Of a stretch of DNA of 64,000 bases, positions 1 through 8,100 are shown piece by piece. Position 1 is the stretch's first letter; every line of letters starts with the position of its first letter. The position numbers were made by a program, and so were the translations under genes. The notes under the pieces were generated by a model, which did not search any database, was not told the DNA's origin, and worked only from the letters and a program-made list of their open reading frames with translations. Source of the DNA: an uncultured Eggerthella sp. (lineage in GTDB: Bacteria; Actinomycetota; Coriobacteriia; Coriobacteriales; Eggerthellaceae); NCBI GenBank assembly GCA_900542525.1, contig UQNZ01000003.1, positions 1 through 64,000 of the forward strand. The letters run 5' to 3'.

Positions 1-735
1 ATCCAGCCTAACTACCCACGCCTTGAAGAAGTCAATCATTCCCTTTCTTTGAGTCGCGAAGACTACAAGCGCGAGCTCAAAGAACAGCAGAAGATACTGA
101 ACAAGCTCGAACTCCAGATGTATATCCATCGCGTCCCCATGATGATCATGTACGAAGGATGGGATGCCGCAGGCAAGGGCGGAAGCATCAAGCGCGTAGC
201 GCAAGCGCTCGATGCTCGCTCCTGCACCATCTTCACATCGCCTGCTCCTACGAAGATCGAGCTTGCCCATCCGTTCCTTTGGCGCTATTGGACACGCCTG
301 CCGAAAGCAGGTCACGTAGGCATCTACGACCGTAGCTGGTATGGGCGTGTGCTCGTCGAGCGTGTTGAAGGATTTGCGAGTCCTTCACAGTGGGCACGCG
401 CTTACGATGAGATCAACGAATTCGAACGTTCCATGGTTGAATGGGGTGCGATCTTACTCAAATTCTGGGTTGATATTTCCCCTGAAACGCAGCTTGAGCG
501 TTTTGAAGCACGTGAGAACAATCCCGACAAGCAGTGGAAGATCACCGCTGAAGACTGGCGTAATCGTGATCGCTATCCAGAATATTATGCAGCCATTCAG
601 GATATGTTCCGTCTTACCTCGACTCCCGAAGCGCCGTGGATTATCCTTGAGAGCGATGACAAGCTCTATGCGCGCGTTAAAGCGCTCAAGACCATCAACC
701 AGGCACTAGAGGAGCGCTTGAAGGAATTCAAGTGA
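1..735 (+). CDS. pap: Polyphosphate:AMP phosphotransferase (PPK2 family), C-terminal part
   Basis: The frame is open through base 1, so the gene is cut by the window edge; 244 codons are visible. They match the second PPK2 domain of the two-domain polyphosphate:AMP phosphotransferases, which make ADP from AMP and polyphosphate. Visible signatures are a Walker A loop GWDAAGKGG (bases about 157-183), the lid/Walker B segment YDRSWYGR (about 322-351) followed by VLVERVEGF, and the family string EDWRNRD near 550. A single-domain PPK2 polyphosphate kinase is the alternative, but the upstream open frame and the wording around YGRVLVERVEGF favour the Pap class. Sortase B follows 42 bp downstream on the same strand. 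Confidence 0.85.
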   Translation: MQPNYPRLEEVNHSLSLSREDYKRELKEQQKILNKLELQMYIHRVPMMIMYEGWDAAGKGGSIKRVAQALDARSCTIFTSPAPTKIELAHPFLWRYWTRLPKAGHVGIYDRSWYGRVLVERVEGFASPSQWARAYDEINEFERSMVEWGAILLKFWVDISPETQLERFEARENNPDKQWKITAEDWRNRDRYPEYYAAIQDMFRLTSTPEAPWIILESDDKLYARVKALKTINQALEERLKEFK

Positions 736-777
736 CGCAATCTTTCGCTGTGAAGAGGAGAGAGGATCGGCTGTTCT

Positions 778-1653
778 ATGTCCAAATCGAAGAACGATAC
801 CACAAAAACGCAACCGCAACCTAAGCGTAAGAAGACAGCGCTTATCATCGCGATCGTGTTGCTCGTTATTGCGCTCGTTGCTGCTGGCGTGCTCGTTTTT
901 CGTTATTGGTCTCAGCAGAACGCCTACCAGGAGCTTGAAACCTATGTCGAGGTTGAAGAAGACCCGAATGTAGTGAAGCTCTCCGATCTGAGGGCAGACT
1001 GGGACGCACTGCGCAAGATCAACCCCGATATCGTAGGTTGGATCTATATTCCCGATAGCAAGATAAACTATCCCGTGGTGCAGGGGCCGGATAATTCGAA
1101 GTACTTGGATACCGCCTTCGATGGTTCCGATGGTTGGTTCTCAAGTGCTGGAACCATCTTCATCGACGTGAAGAATGCATCTGATTTCACCGATCGCAAT
1201 ACCTTCTTGTATGGGCATCATATGCGTGATGGATCGATGTTCGCAGCGCTTACCGACTGGGAAAACGACAAGGAATTCAACAAACATCGTGATATCTATA
1301 TCCTCACTCCTGAGGGAAATTACTATGCAAAAACCTTCTCGCTCTTGAAGACAAATGGCTCTGAACCGATCGTTGTCACCCAGTTCGCTTCCGATGAGAC
1401 GTATCAAGACTACATCCAGAAGATGCTCAATCGCAGCATGGTCAACCAAGAAGGCGATGTTTTTACGGCTGATATGATCAGGCAGTCATTTGCGCTTTGC
1501 ACCTGCGAATATACGCGCAACGATGGACGCGATCTGCTTTTCGCAACGGTGGTCGCTACGACCGTGCCCAATGATCCGTTTGTTCCATACGACCCGGATG
1601 CGATAACGGGACTTGGTAAAGATCAGTCGGTTACCTTTGGAACCGATGAGTAA
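778..1653 (+). CDS. srtB: Class B sortase
   Basis: This is a 291-residue transpeptidase anchored outside the membrane. A Lys-rich N-terminus precedes one membrane segment at about residues 21-41, giving a signal-anchor topology. The sortase fold follows, with the catalytic His in YGHHM (147/148), Cys243 in the LCTCEY motif and Arg251 in GRDLLFA. The TC-x7-R spacing and the long insertion before the Cys are typical of class B enzymes, which attach specific surface proteins or build pili. No sorting-signal substrate or pilin lies in this window, so it is an orphan sortase here. A purine-rich stretch about 13 bases upstream of the ATG (GAGAGG) is a rather distant ribosome binding site. Confidence 0.9.
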   Translation: MSKSKNDTTKTQPQPKRKKTALIIAIVLLVIALVAAGVLVFRYWSQQNAYQELETYVEVEEDPNVVKLSDLRADWDALRKINPDIVGWIYIPDSKINYPVVQGPDNSKYLDTAFDGSDGWFSSAGTIFIDVKNASDFTDRNTFLYGHHMRDGSMFAALTDWENDKEFNKHRDIYILTPEGNYYAKTFSLLKTNGSEPIVVTQFASDETYQDYIQKMLNRSMVNQEGDVFTADMIRQSFALCTCEYTRNDGRDLLFATVVATTVPNDPFVPYDPDAITGLGKDQSVTFGTDE

Positions 1654-1710
1654 TGCTCTACAATAAAGTACATATGTTTTGATCAATGCTCGCTAAAGAC
1701 AAGGACGGAT

Positions 1711-2877
1711 ATGACAGACCGTATTCAAGTTGCGATCACCGATGGTGAAACAAAATGGCCAAGCTGGACGAAGCAGGGTGGGGGAACTACCTATGCTGAT
1801 GCCGGAGTCGATACCGCTGAAGGTGCACGTGCGGTCGATGCGATCAAAGACGCTGTTCACCGTACGTATCGCAATGAAGTAGTGGGAGATATTGGTGGCT
1901 TCGGCGGGCTTTTCTCCATTGCTGCAGCCAAGCAGATGGCTGATCCGCTGCTCGTTTCAGGCACCGATGGTGTGGGTACGAAGACTCAGCTGGCAAAGCT
2001 TGCGAACAAGCATAATACGGTCGGCATCGATCTGGTTGCCATGTGTGTGAACGATATTCTTGCCACGGGCGCTGAACCGCTCTTCTTCCTTGACTATATC
2101 GCAGTAGGAAAGCTTAAGAGCGAAGCGGTTTCCGAGATTGTTTCTGGCATTGCGGATGGTTGTGAAATGGCGGGCTGTGCGCTTATAGGTGGCGAAATGG
2201 CCGAGCATCCTGGCGTTATGGATCCTAACGAGTATGACCTTTCGGGCTTTACCGTGGGCATCGTCGATCGACCTGCCATGATCGGACCTGCGCGCGTCCA
2301 AGATGGCGATGTGCTGATCGGGCTTGCATCTTCTGGACTCCATTCGAATGGTTATTCGCTCGCACGCAAGGTCTGCACAGAAGGAAAGACGCTCTACGAG
2401 CTCACCATTGCGCGTGATGAGCTTGAAGGAGACAGCGTGCTCGATGCGTTGCTCGAACCAACGCGCATCTATGTGAAATCCATCCGTTCCGTGCTCCTGC
2501 AGTGTCCAGGCGCTATCCATTCGCTTGCACACATCACGGGTGGTGGCATTACGGAAAACCTCAACCGCGCACTTCCTTCTACGCTCGACGCAGAGATTCA
2601 GGTGGGTAGTTGGAACATGGTTCCGATCCTGCCTTGGGTTTGCCGCGCGGCACACTTGAATGAAACCGAAGCGCTCAAGACCTTCAATATGGGCCTCGGC
2701 ATGATCCTTGCTGTTGCGCCTCAGAAAGCAGACGAGGTCGCACAGTTGTTGGCTGATGCAGGCGAAGAAGTCTACATTGTTGGTCAGGTCGTACCTGGTG
2801 TAGGTAAAGTGGTCTATCTCAACGAAGAAGAGCTGTTCGCTGCATATTCCGAAGACGAAGAGGTTGAAGAAGGCTAG
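1711..2877 (+). CDS. purM: Phosphoribosylformylglycinamidine cyclo-ligase (AIR synthetase)
   Basis: This enzyme catalyses the ATP-dependent ring closure of FGAM to AIR, step five of de novo purine synthesis. It has 388 residues. The AIR-synthase signature YADAGVD is at 28-34, after an N-terminal extension of about 25 residues compared with the E. coli protein. The nucleotide-binding GTDGVGTK loop is at 84-91 and MCVNDI at 111-116; the C-terminal half carries the HITGGGITENLNR motif. The C-terminus ends in an acidic tail. AAGGACGG sits just upstream of the ATG. purN and purH follow in the same direction with short gaps, so the three are probably one purine unit. Confidence 0.97.
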   Translation: MTDRIQVAITDGETKWPSWTKQGGGTTYADAGVDTAEGARAVDAIKDAVHRTYRNEVVGDIGGFGGLFSIAAAKQMADPLLVSGTDGVGTKTQLAKLANKHNTVGIDLVAMCVNDILATGAEPLFFLDYIAVGKLKSEAVSEIVSGIADGCEMAGCALIGGEMAEHPGVMDPNEYDLSGFTVGIVDRPAMIGPARVQDGDVLIGLASSGLHSNGYSLARKVCTEGKTLYELTIARDELEGDSVLDALLEPTRIYVKSIRSVLLQCPGAIHSLAHITGGGITENLNRALPSTLDAEIQVGSWNMVPILPWVCRAAHLNETEALKTFNMGLGMILAVAPQKADEVAQLLADAGEEVYIVGQVVPGVGKVVYLNEEELFAAYSEDEEVEEG

Positions 2878-2925
2878 CGTATCTATCGGTTTCTTTGAAC
2901 GTTTTCATTCTATGAAGGAGAACAC

Positions 2926-3567
2926 ATGAGTGAAGATCTGCAACCCGCTGGAACCAAGCCGCTCAAGATAGGTGTTCTCATCAGCGGAAGTGGCACCAAT
3001 CTCCAAGCCCTCATCGATGCGATCGATGAAGGCACGCTTAATGCAGAGATCGTGATGGTCATCTCTTCGAAGCCTGAAGCGAAAGGACTTCTGCGCGCAC
3101 AGAAAGCAGGCATACAGACGCTTTCGCTCAACCCTAGCGTGTATGAGAACGCGCGCGTTGCCAATGCGCTCATCGCTGAAGAACTTCAGCGTGCAGGTGC
3201 GCAGTACGTGGTCATGGCTGGCTACATGCGCAAGGTGACCGAAGAGATCCTGCATGCATTCCCTGATCGTATCGTCAATCTTCACCCAGCATTGCTGCCT
3301 TCGTTCGTAGGTGCGCATGCGATACGCGATGCGTTTGAATCAGGTGTGAAGGTTACGGGCGTTACCGTTCACTTCGCCAACGAGGAATACGATCGCGGCC
3401 CGATCATCGCACAGCGTGCGGTGAACATCGAAGAGGAAGATACGCTCGAAACCCTAGAAGAGCGCATCCATGAAGTAGAGCATGTGATACTTCCTGAAGT
3501 TGTTCAGCTTATTTCAGAAGGACGTGTTGAAGTACGCCCGAATCGCACAGTTCACATCGTAAGATAA
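2926..3567 (+). CDS. purN: Phosphoribosylglycinamide formyltransferase (GART)
   Basis: This enzyme transfers a formyl group from 10-formyl-THF to GAR in purine synthesis. It has 213 residues, the usual length. The phosphate-binding SGSGTN loop is at 20-25. The catalytic trio is visible as Asn118 and His120 in VNLHPALLPSF and Asp156 in EYDRGPI. A clear GAAGGAG ribosome binding site precedes the ATG. It lies 48 bp after purM and 32 bp before purH. Confidence 0.97.
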   Translation: MSEDLQPAGTKPLKIGVLISGSGTNLQALIDAIDEGTLNAEIVMVISSKPEAKGLLRAQKAGIQTLSLNPSVYENARVANALIAEELQRAGAQYVVMAGYMRKVTEEILHAFPDRIVNLHPALLPSFVGAHAIRDAFESGVKVTGVTVHFANEEYDRGPIIAQRAVNIEEEDTLETLEERIHEVEHVILPEVVQLISEGRVEVRPNRTVHIVR

Positions 3568-3599
3568 TCAGCATTCCAAAAGATTCTAAGGAGTTATTC

Positions 3600-5168
3600 A
3601 TGGCAGATCCAATCATCAAACGCGCATTGCTCTCGGTCACCGACAAAACTGGTATCGCTGAATTCGCTTCAGCTCTCGTGAAAGAATTCGGTGTTGAGAT
3701 CATCTCGACTGGTGGTACGGCACGTGTGCTCGAAGAAGCTGGCATTCCCGTCACGTCGATCGATGCAGTCACGGAGTTCCCTGAGATGATGGATGGCCGC
3801 GTGAAGACGTTGCACCCACGTGTACATGGTGGCTTACTCGCTCGTCGTGATCTTGAGAGCCACATGAACGAAGCGAAAGAGCATGGCATCGAAATGATCG
3901 ACATGGTCGTGGTGAATCTCTATGAATTCCAGAAAACGGTCGCAAGTGGCGCCGATTTCGCTGAATGCATCGAGAATATCGACATCGGAGGTCCTTCGAT
4001 GTTGCGCAGTGCGGCGAAGAATTTTGCGTCGGTTGCAGTGGTCACGGATCCCAGCTCCTACGATGCAGTGCTCGAAGAGATGCGTGCTCACAATGGCGCG
4101 ACTACCTATGAAACGCGCCTTAAATTCGCGTTCGATGTGTTCAACACCACCGCGCAATACGATGGCGCTATCGCTGCTTGGCTCACGCAAGAGATCAACC
4201 CGGCAGTCATATTCCCTGAGATGAGATCGCTGAACCTCTCGAAAACGCAAGATCTGCGCTATGGTGAGAACCCGCACCAGAGCGCAGCATTCTTCCGTGT
4301 GGTCGATTACCCGAATGCAGCAACGAGCTTGGCGTATGCGAAGCAGCTGCAGGGCAAAGAGCTCTCTTATAACAACTACCTCGATCTTGATGCAGCATGG
4401 ACGGCAGTTCGTGAATACGATGAGCCTGCTTGCGTGATCGTCAAGCACCTTACCCCGTGCGGTGTTGCGGTCGATACCGATGTGGTCTCTGCCTATGTTC
4501 GCGCTCACAAGGCAGATCCGATATCGGCTTATGGCGGCGTTATCGCTTTCAATCGTCCGATCAATGCCGAAGTGGTCGTCAAGATCTTCGATAACAAGCA
4601 GTTCGTTGAAGCTATCATCGCTCCTGAATTCTCGCTCGATGCGATCGATATGTACACTGCCAAGCCCAACACGCGTTTACTGCAGACTGGCGGCGTGAAC
4701 CCCGCAGGTCAAACTGTTGAATATCGCTCAGTTGAGGGCGGCTTGCTCTGCCAAGAATCCGATGCAGTTGCTGAAGAGGCCGATACTTTCACGGTGGCTA
4801 CGAAGCGCGTTCCCACTGAAGAGGAGATGAAGGATCTCGTCTTCGCCTGGAAAGCCGTGAAGTCGGTCAAGTCGAACGCGATCCTCATTGCTAAGGATGA
4901 AGTGAATGTTGGCGTAGGCGGCGGCCAGCCGAACCGCGTGAATTCAGCACGCATTGCTGTCGAGCAAGCTGGTGAGAAGGCGAAAGGCGCCGTTGCAGCA
5001 TCCGATGCATTCTTCCCGTTCCGCGATGGACTCGATACGCTCGCTGAGGCAGGCGTTACTGCTATCATCCAGCCAGGTGGTTCGATTCGTGATGAAGAAG
5101 TGATCGAAGCAGCCAATGAACATGGCATTGCCATGGTATTCACGGGCCATCGCCACTTCCGCCACTAA
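3600..5168 (+). CDS. purH: Bifunctional AICAR transformylase / IMP cyclohydrolase
   Basis: This protein performs the last two steps to IMP: formylation of AICAR, then cyclisation of FAICAR. Its 522 residues are full length. The N-terminal MGS-like IMP cyclohydrolase domain (about 1-200) shows STGGT at 36-40 and the segment MMDGRVKTLHPRVHGG at 63-78. The transformylase domain follows with RYGENPHQ at 220-227 and the catalytic Lys282-His283 pair in VKHLTPCG. AAGGAG is well placed before the ATG. The gene ends the plus-strand purine cluster and converges on a J-domain gene 69 bp away; I see no strong terminator in that gap. Confidence 0.98.
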   Translation: MADPIIKRALLSVTDKTGIAEFASALVKEFGVEIISTGGTARVLEEAGIPVTSIDAVTEFPEMMDGRVKTLHPRVHGGLLARRDLESHMNEAKEHGIEMIDMVVVNLYEFQKTVASGADFAECIENIDIGGPSMLRSAAKNFASVAVVTDPSSYDAVLEEMRAHNGATTYETRLKFAFDVFNTTAQYDGAIAAWLTQEINPAVIFPEMRSLNLSKTQDLRYGENPHQSAAFFRVVDYPNAATSLAYAKQLQGKELSYNNYLDLDAAWTAVREYDEPACVIVKHLTPCGVAVDTDVVSAYVRAHKADPISAYGGVIAFNRPINAEVVVKIFDNKQFVEAIIAPEFSLDAIDMYTAKPNTRLLQTGGVNPAGQTVEYRSVEGGLLCQESDAVAEEADTFTVATKRVPTEEEMKDLVFAWKAVKSVKSNAILIAKDEVNVGVGGGQPNRVNSARIAVEQAGEKAKGAVAASDAFFPFRDGLDTLAEAGVTAIIQPGGSIRDEEVIEAANEHGIAMVFTGHRHFRH

Positions 5169-5237
5169 AAGGCGCGAGTAGCCAAGAATGCCTAGGACCT
5201 GCTTAGCTTAATACTCAATAGCATTCAGAGTCTCTCA

Positions 5238-6125
5238 TCACTCGTTTTCAGAGTGGTGGGAGACTTTCTGTTTGAGCGTGCCGATATGGCGCCCATGATC
5301 GACGAAGTTCTTGATATCGAAGCCGAATGCAATAGCTACGAAAGCAATGAGGATGATCCCAACCGGCCCATTGGCAACGGGCATGAAGACGAACGCAAGC
5401 AAGAGCAACGGCAGCACCAAGAAGCTGCTGAAGATGCCAAGCCGCTTGTAGACACCTTGTGCGATCGAGATAATGAAATAGAGATAGCATCCCAATGCAG
5501 GCACCGAGAAAAGGATACACGCTGCAAGGATAGCGATCTTCACCGCAAAGACCTCAAGATCGCTGCGAAGCGATCTCTTCTCTTCATCGAGCATTTGTTC
5601 GGGCGTGCGCGTTTGCCCGAAAGGGGAGAAGTCAAAGGGGATCGAGCCGGTGAAAGGATTCGAAGTACTGAAGGGGTTATCGGCGCGATTCCCACCAAAG
5701 GGGTTTCCCGCAGGCGAACCCTCTTCGCTGTTCGAGCGATAGGTATGGGGGTTGCCCTGAGCATCCCAGGTGGTCCACACGAAATCAACTCCCGAGAAGG
5801 GCCAACCAGCAAAGGGATTATCGCCTTGCGGACTCTGGTCGTTTCCGCTGGGGTGTGTATAGGGCTGATAGGTGAAAGGCGCCCCATAGGGGGTTCCTGC
5901 AGTGGAGTATTCAGGCGTCCATTTGCGCGAGAGAAGCACATCGCGCGCTTCATTGATGAGCTTGGTCTTCTCTTCTGCTTTCGCGCGGGCTGCTTCGTTC
6001 GCACCGAATTTGTCGGGGTGGTTCTCGATGACGAGCTTGCGATGAGCCTTCTTGATGTCATCATCGCTCGCATCGTCTTGCAGCCCTAATATGTTAAGTG
6101 CTTCAGACTTTTTCATACTCTTCAC
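5238..6125 (-). CDS. Membrane-anchored J-domain (DnaJ-like) protein
   Basis: This is a 295-residue protein of unknown specific role. An N-terminal J domain (about 5-68) has an intact HPD motif at 36-38, so it should stimulate an Hsp70 ATPase. A Pro/Gly/Phe/Asn-rich linker with repeated NPF tripeptides spans about 75-170. The C-terminal third has two to three hydrophobic segments (about 195-223, 231-250, 253-270), which puts the J domain on the cytoplasmic face of the membrane. It lacks the DnaJ zinc-finger and substrate domains seen in the true dnaJ at 48033-49157. The open frame starts at GTG 6125; an in-frame ATG at 6116 is an equally possible start, and neither has a convincing ribosome binding site. 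Confidence 0.8.
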   Translation of the reverse strand: MKSMKKSEALNILGLQDDASDDDIKKAHRKLVIENHPDKFGANEAARAKAEEKTKLINEARDVLLSRKWTPEYSTAGTPYGAPFTYQPYTHPSGNDQSPQGDNPFAGWPFSGVDFVWTTWDAQGNPHTYRSNSEEGSPAGNPFGGNRADNPFSTSNPFTGSIPFDFSPFGQTRTPEQMLDEEKRSLRSDLEVFAVKIAILAACILFSVPALGCYLYFIISIAQGVYKRLGIFSSFLVLPLLLLAFVFMPVANGPVGIILIAFVAIAFGFDIKNFVDHGRHIGTLKQKVSHHSENE

Positions 6126-6153
6126 TATATCGGATAATCAAGACGAAAGACCT

Positions 6154-6172
6154 GCTGGAGGTTTTCTCCAGC
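6154..6172. repeat. 7-bp inverted repeat in divergent gap
   Basis: GCTGGAG and CTCCAGC are separated by GTTTT in the 252-bp gap between the J-domain gene and the flippase-like gene. It lies 29 bp upstream of the J-domain frame, so it could be an operator or a leader hairpin. There is no T-run to make it a terminator. Confidence 0.3.
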
Positions 6173-6313
6173 TCGTTTCTACAAATACGTTACCGGCTCA
6201 TGAGTTTGCTCTGGGGTAACACTCTTATGGCAAAACGCCTCTTTGCAAAGGCTCGCTTCGCAAGACCTCCATAATAAAAAGCAAGGTCGTGTAAAATAGA
6301 GGCGACAAGAACG

Positions 6314-6341
6314 GCAAGCGCTTCAGGCGTTATGCGCTTGC
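6314..6341 (+). repeat. 8-bp inverted repeat in the 5' region of the flippase-like gene
   Basis: GCAAGCGC and GCGCTTGC are separated by 12 bases, about 37 bp before the ATG at 6378. A TAAAAT hexamer lies just upstream (about 6292), so the hairpin could fall in the untranslated leader. The function is unknown; I see no matching riboswitch consensus. Confidence 0.3.
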
Positions 6342-6377
6342 AGTCTGAAATGGTATTTAAAACGAAGCGAAGGCACC

Positions 6378-7997
6378 ATGAAAAAAGCGATAATCATACT
6401 TCTTGTTATCGTTGCTGCATGTTTTCTTTGCGCTAATCTCAGTTACATTATGAGCATCATCGATGCGATGCAAGGTGGTGCGCTTATTCCGCTCGTCATC
6501 GCTTGTATCATCATGATCGCTCGCCATGTAGTGCAGGCTATGTCATACAATGAAGCCTTCGGTGCCGTTGGTCAGAAGACGGGACTTTGGCACAATATCG
6601 TGCTCATTTTCTCTCTTGTGTTCATCAACACCTTTTGTTTGTTCTCAGGTGCGACCGGTGTTGCATTTATCATCGATGATGCTCACCGCAAGGGTCTTGA
6701 TATAGGCACTTCCACGAGTGGTGCGATCCTTTCGCAGATCGGGTATTTCGCAGCAGTCTTCATCATCTCGATCATCGGGTTCACCACAATGCTCATCTCG
6801 GGTACGATGAATGCGGTCTTCTTGATAGGCGGGCTTCTTCTTGCAGGTACCTTGCTCGTGCTGGTGAGCTTTTTCTTGCTCGGTTTCTACAAACCTGGTT
6901 GGCTTGTGAAAGTGTTCCGCATAGTCGAGAACGCGATCAATAAGGTGATCGGCATAGCAAAGCGCCATCTTCCTAAGAACTGGGGAAAGGCTACGGCGCA
7001 GTCGTTCATTAATTCAGCACTCGTGCTCGCGCATAACCCTAAGGGCGCCATCATCACGGTCTTCTATGCTGCTGCTTCTGCGCTGTTGAACATGGCGTGC
7101 TTGATTGCCATCGGCGTATCGTTCGGGTTCGATAATGTGGCAGCCCTTGTTGCAGCGTTCTCCGTGGCAGCTATCGCAGTTATCTTAAGCCCCACACCGC
7201 AAGGTGTTGGCGTGGTCGAAGCAGCTATTGCAGCCATTCTCACCAGTGCTGGTTGCTCGCTTTCGGTTGCAACGGCTATTGCATTGGTGTACCGCGGTAT
7301 CATGTTCTGGATTCCTTTCTGCATCGGTGCTGTGCTTCTTTCGCAGTCAGGTTTCTTCAAGACGAAGAAAGACGCCACCACCGAAGGTAAGCGCAAGGAT
7401 ATCGGCTGGATCGCTGGTACGCTTGTGATCATCTGCGCGGCAGTGAACCTCATCATGACCTTCATGCCGAATGTGGCAGAAACTTACAGCTTGCTCACAC
7501 AGTGGATCAATATCTCGAATGTAGTTGGCGGGCCGCTACTTATTCTTACGAGCATCATTCTGCTCATTCTTGGTGTTGGCCTTGTCTTCCGCTTCAGGCT
7601 TGCCTGGGTGTTTGCCATCTCGCTCATCTTCTTACTCGCTGGTTTCGAGTTCGTCTTCCAGGAGACTGTTAAGGTTGCGATTCCTATGGCGCTGCTGGGA
7701 TTATGGCTCTTTTGGAAGCGCGATGCCTTCTCTGAGCCACTTTCTCGTGATCGGATCAAGGAGCGCTCAGAGCGCAAGAAGCAAGCCTTGAATGAAGGCA
7801 CCCATCTTAAGAAGATCGAAGAGTCCACGTCAGATCCTTCCGAAGGAACCTCTGAAGAAACGAAGCTCTTGGAACCACCGGCCGAAGTAGGACCTGAAGT
7901 ATGCGAAACGTCTCACGAGGTTGATGCGCACGATGAAAAGCCCACCCAAGCGAAGCTCAAAACGGACATCAAGACTGCTCTGAAAGATAACGCCTGA
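6378..7997 (+). CDS. Flippase-like integral membrane protein (LPG synthase TM / UPF0104 family)
   Basis: This is a 539-residue polytopic protein of the lysylphosphatidylglycerol-synthase transmembrane-region family (YbhN/AglD-like). Members are thought to move lipids or lipid-linked precursors across the membrane. The family signature is visible around residue 271 (SPTPQGVGVVEAAI), followed by VYRGIMFWIPF. Hydrophobic segments run from the N-terminus to about residue 450, including an extra pair or more after a hydrophilic loop near 330. The last roughly 90 residues are hydrophilic and rich in Glu, Lys, Ser and Thr, probably a disordered cytoplasmic tail. No MprF-type aminoacyltransferase domain is present, so lysyl-PG synthesis should not be assumed. 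It stands alone between a divergent gene and leuC. Confidence 0.75.
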   Translation: MKKAIIILLVIVAACFLCANLSYIMSIIDAMQGGALIPLVIACIIMIARHVVQAMSYNEAFGAVGQKTGLWHNIVLIFSLVFINTFCLFSGATGVAFIIDDAHRKGLDIGTSTSGAILSQIGYFAAVFIISIIGFTTMLISGTMNAVFLIGGLLLAGTLLVLVSFFLLGFYKPGWLVKVFRIVENAINKVIGIAKRHLPKNWGKATAQSFINSALVLAHNPKGAIITVFYAAASALLNMACLIAIGVSFGFDNVAALVAAFSVAAIAVILSPTPQGVGVVEAAIAAILTSAGCSLSVATAIALVYRGIMFWIPFCIGAVLLSQSGFFKTKKDATTEGKRKDIGWIAGTLVIICAAVNLIMTFMPNVAETYSLLTQWINISNVVGGPLLILTSIILLILGVGLVFRFRLAWVFAISLIFLLAGFEFVFQETVKVAIPMALLGLWLFWKRDAFSEPLSRDRIKERSERKKQALNEGTHLKKIEESTSDPSEGTSEETKLLEPPAEVGPEVCETSHEVDAHDEKPTQAKLKTDIKTALKDNA

Positions 7998-8030
7998 TTT
8001 TGCTCCTTTGGTGCACTTGAAAGCGCTCTT

Positions 8031-8050
8031 GTATAGCACTTGCGCTATAC
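8031..8050. promoter_or_regulatory. Palindrome overlapping a -10-like TATACT upstream of leuC
   Basis: GTATAGC and GCTATAC form a perfect 7-bp inverted repeat with a 6-base spacer. Its right arm overlaps the hexamer TATACT (8046-8051), about 50 bp before the leuC ATG. I find no matching -35 at normal spacing. A repressor operator for the leu genes is a plausible reading but is only inferred from position and symmetry. Confidence 0.35.
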
Positions 8051-8100
8051 TGATTTAGTTTTCCATTTGCACAGAAACTACCGCAAGAAAAGGAGCGCAT

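Noticed and set aside
1957..2655. A 232-codon minus-strand open frame inside purM
   Set aside because: It is a shadow of conserved purM and shows no domain or ribosome binding site.
5253..6089. A 278-codon plus-strand open frame opposite the J-domain gene
   Set aside because: The minus strand encodes a real J domain with HPD and membrane helices. The plus-strand frame has no start signal or motif.
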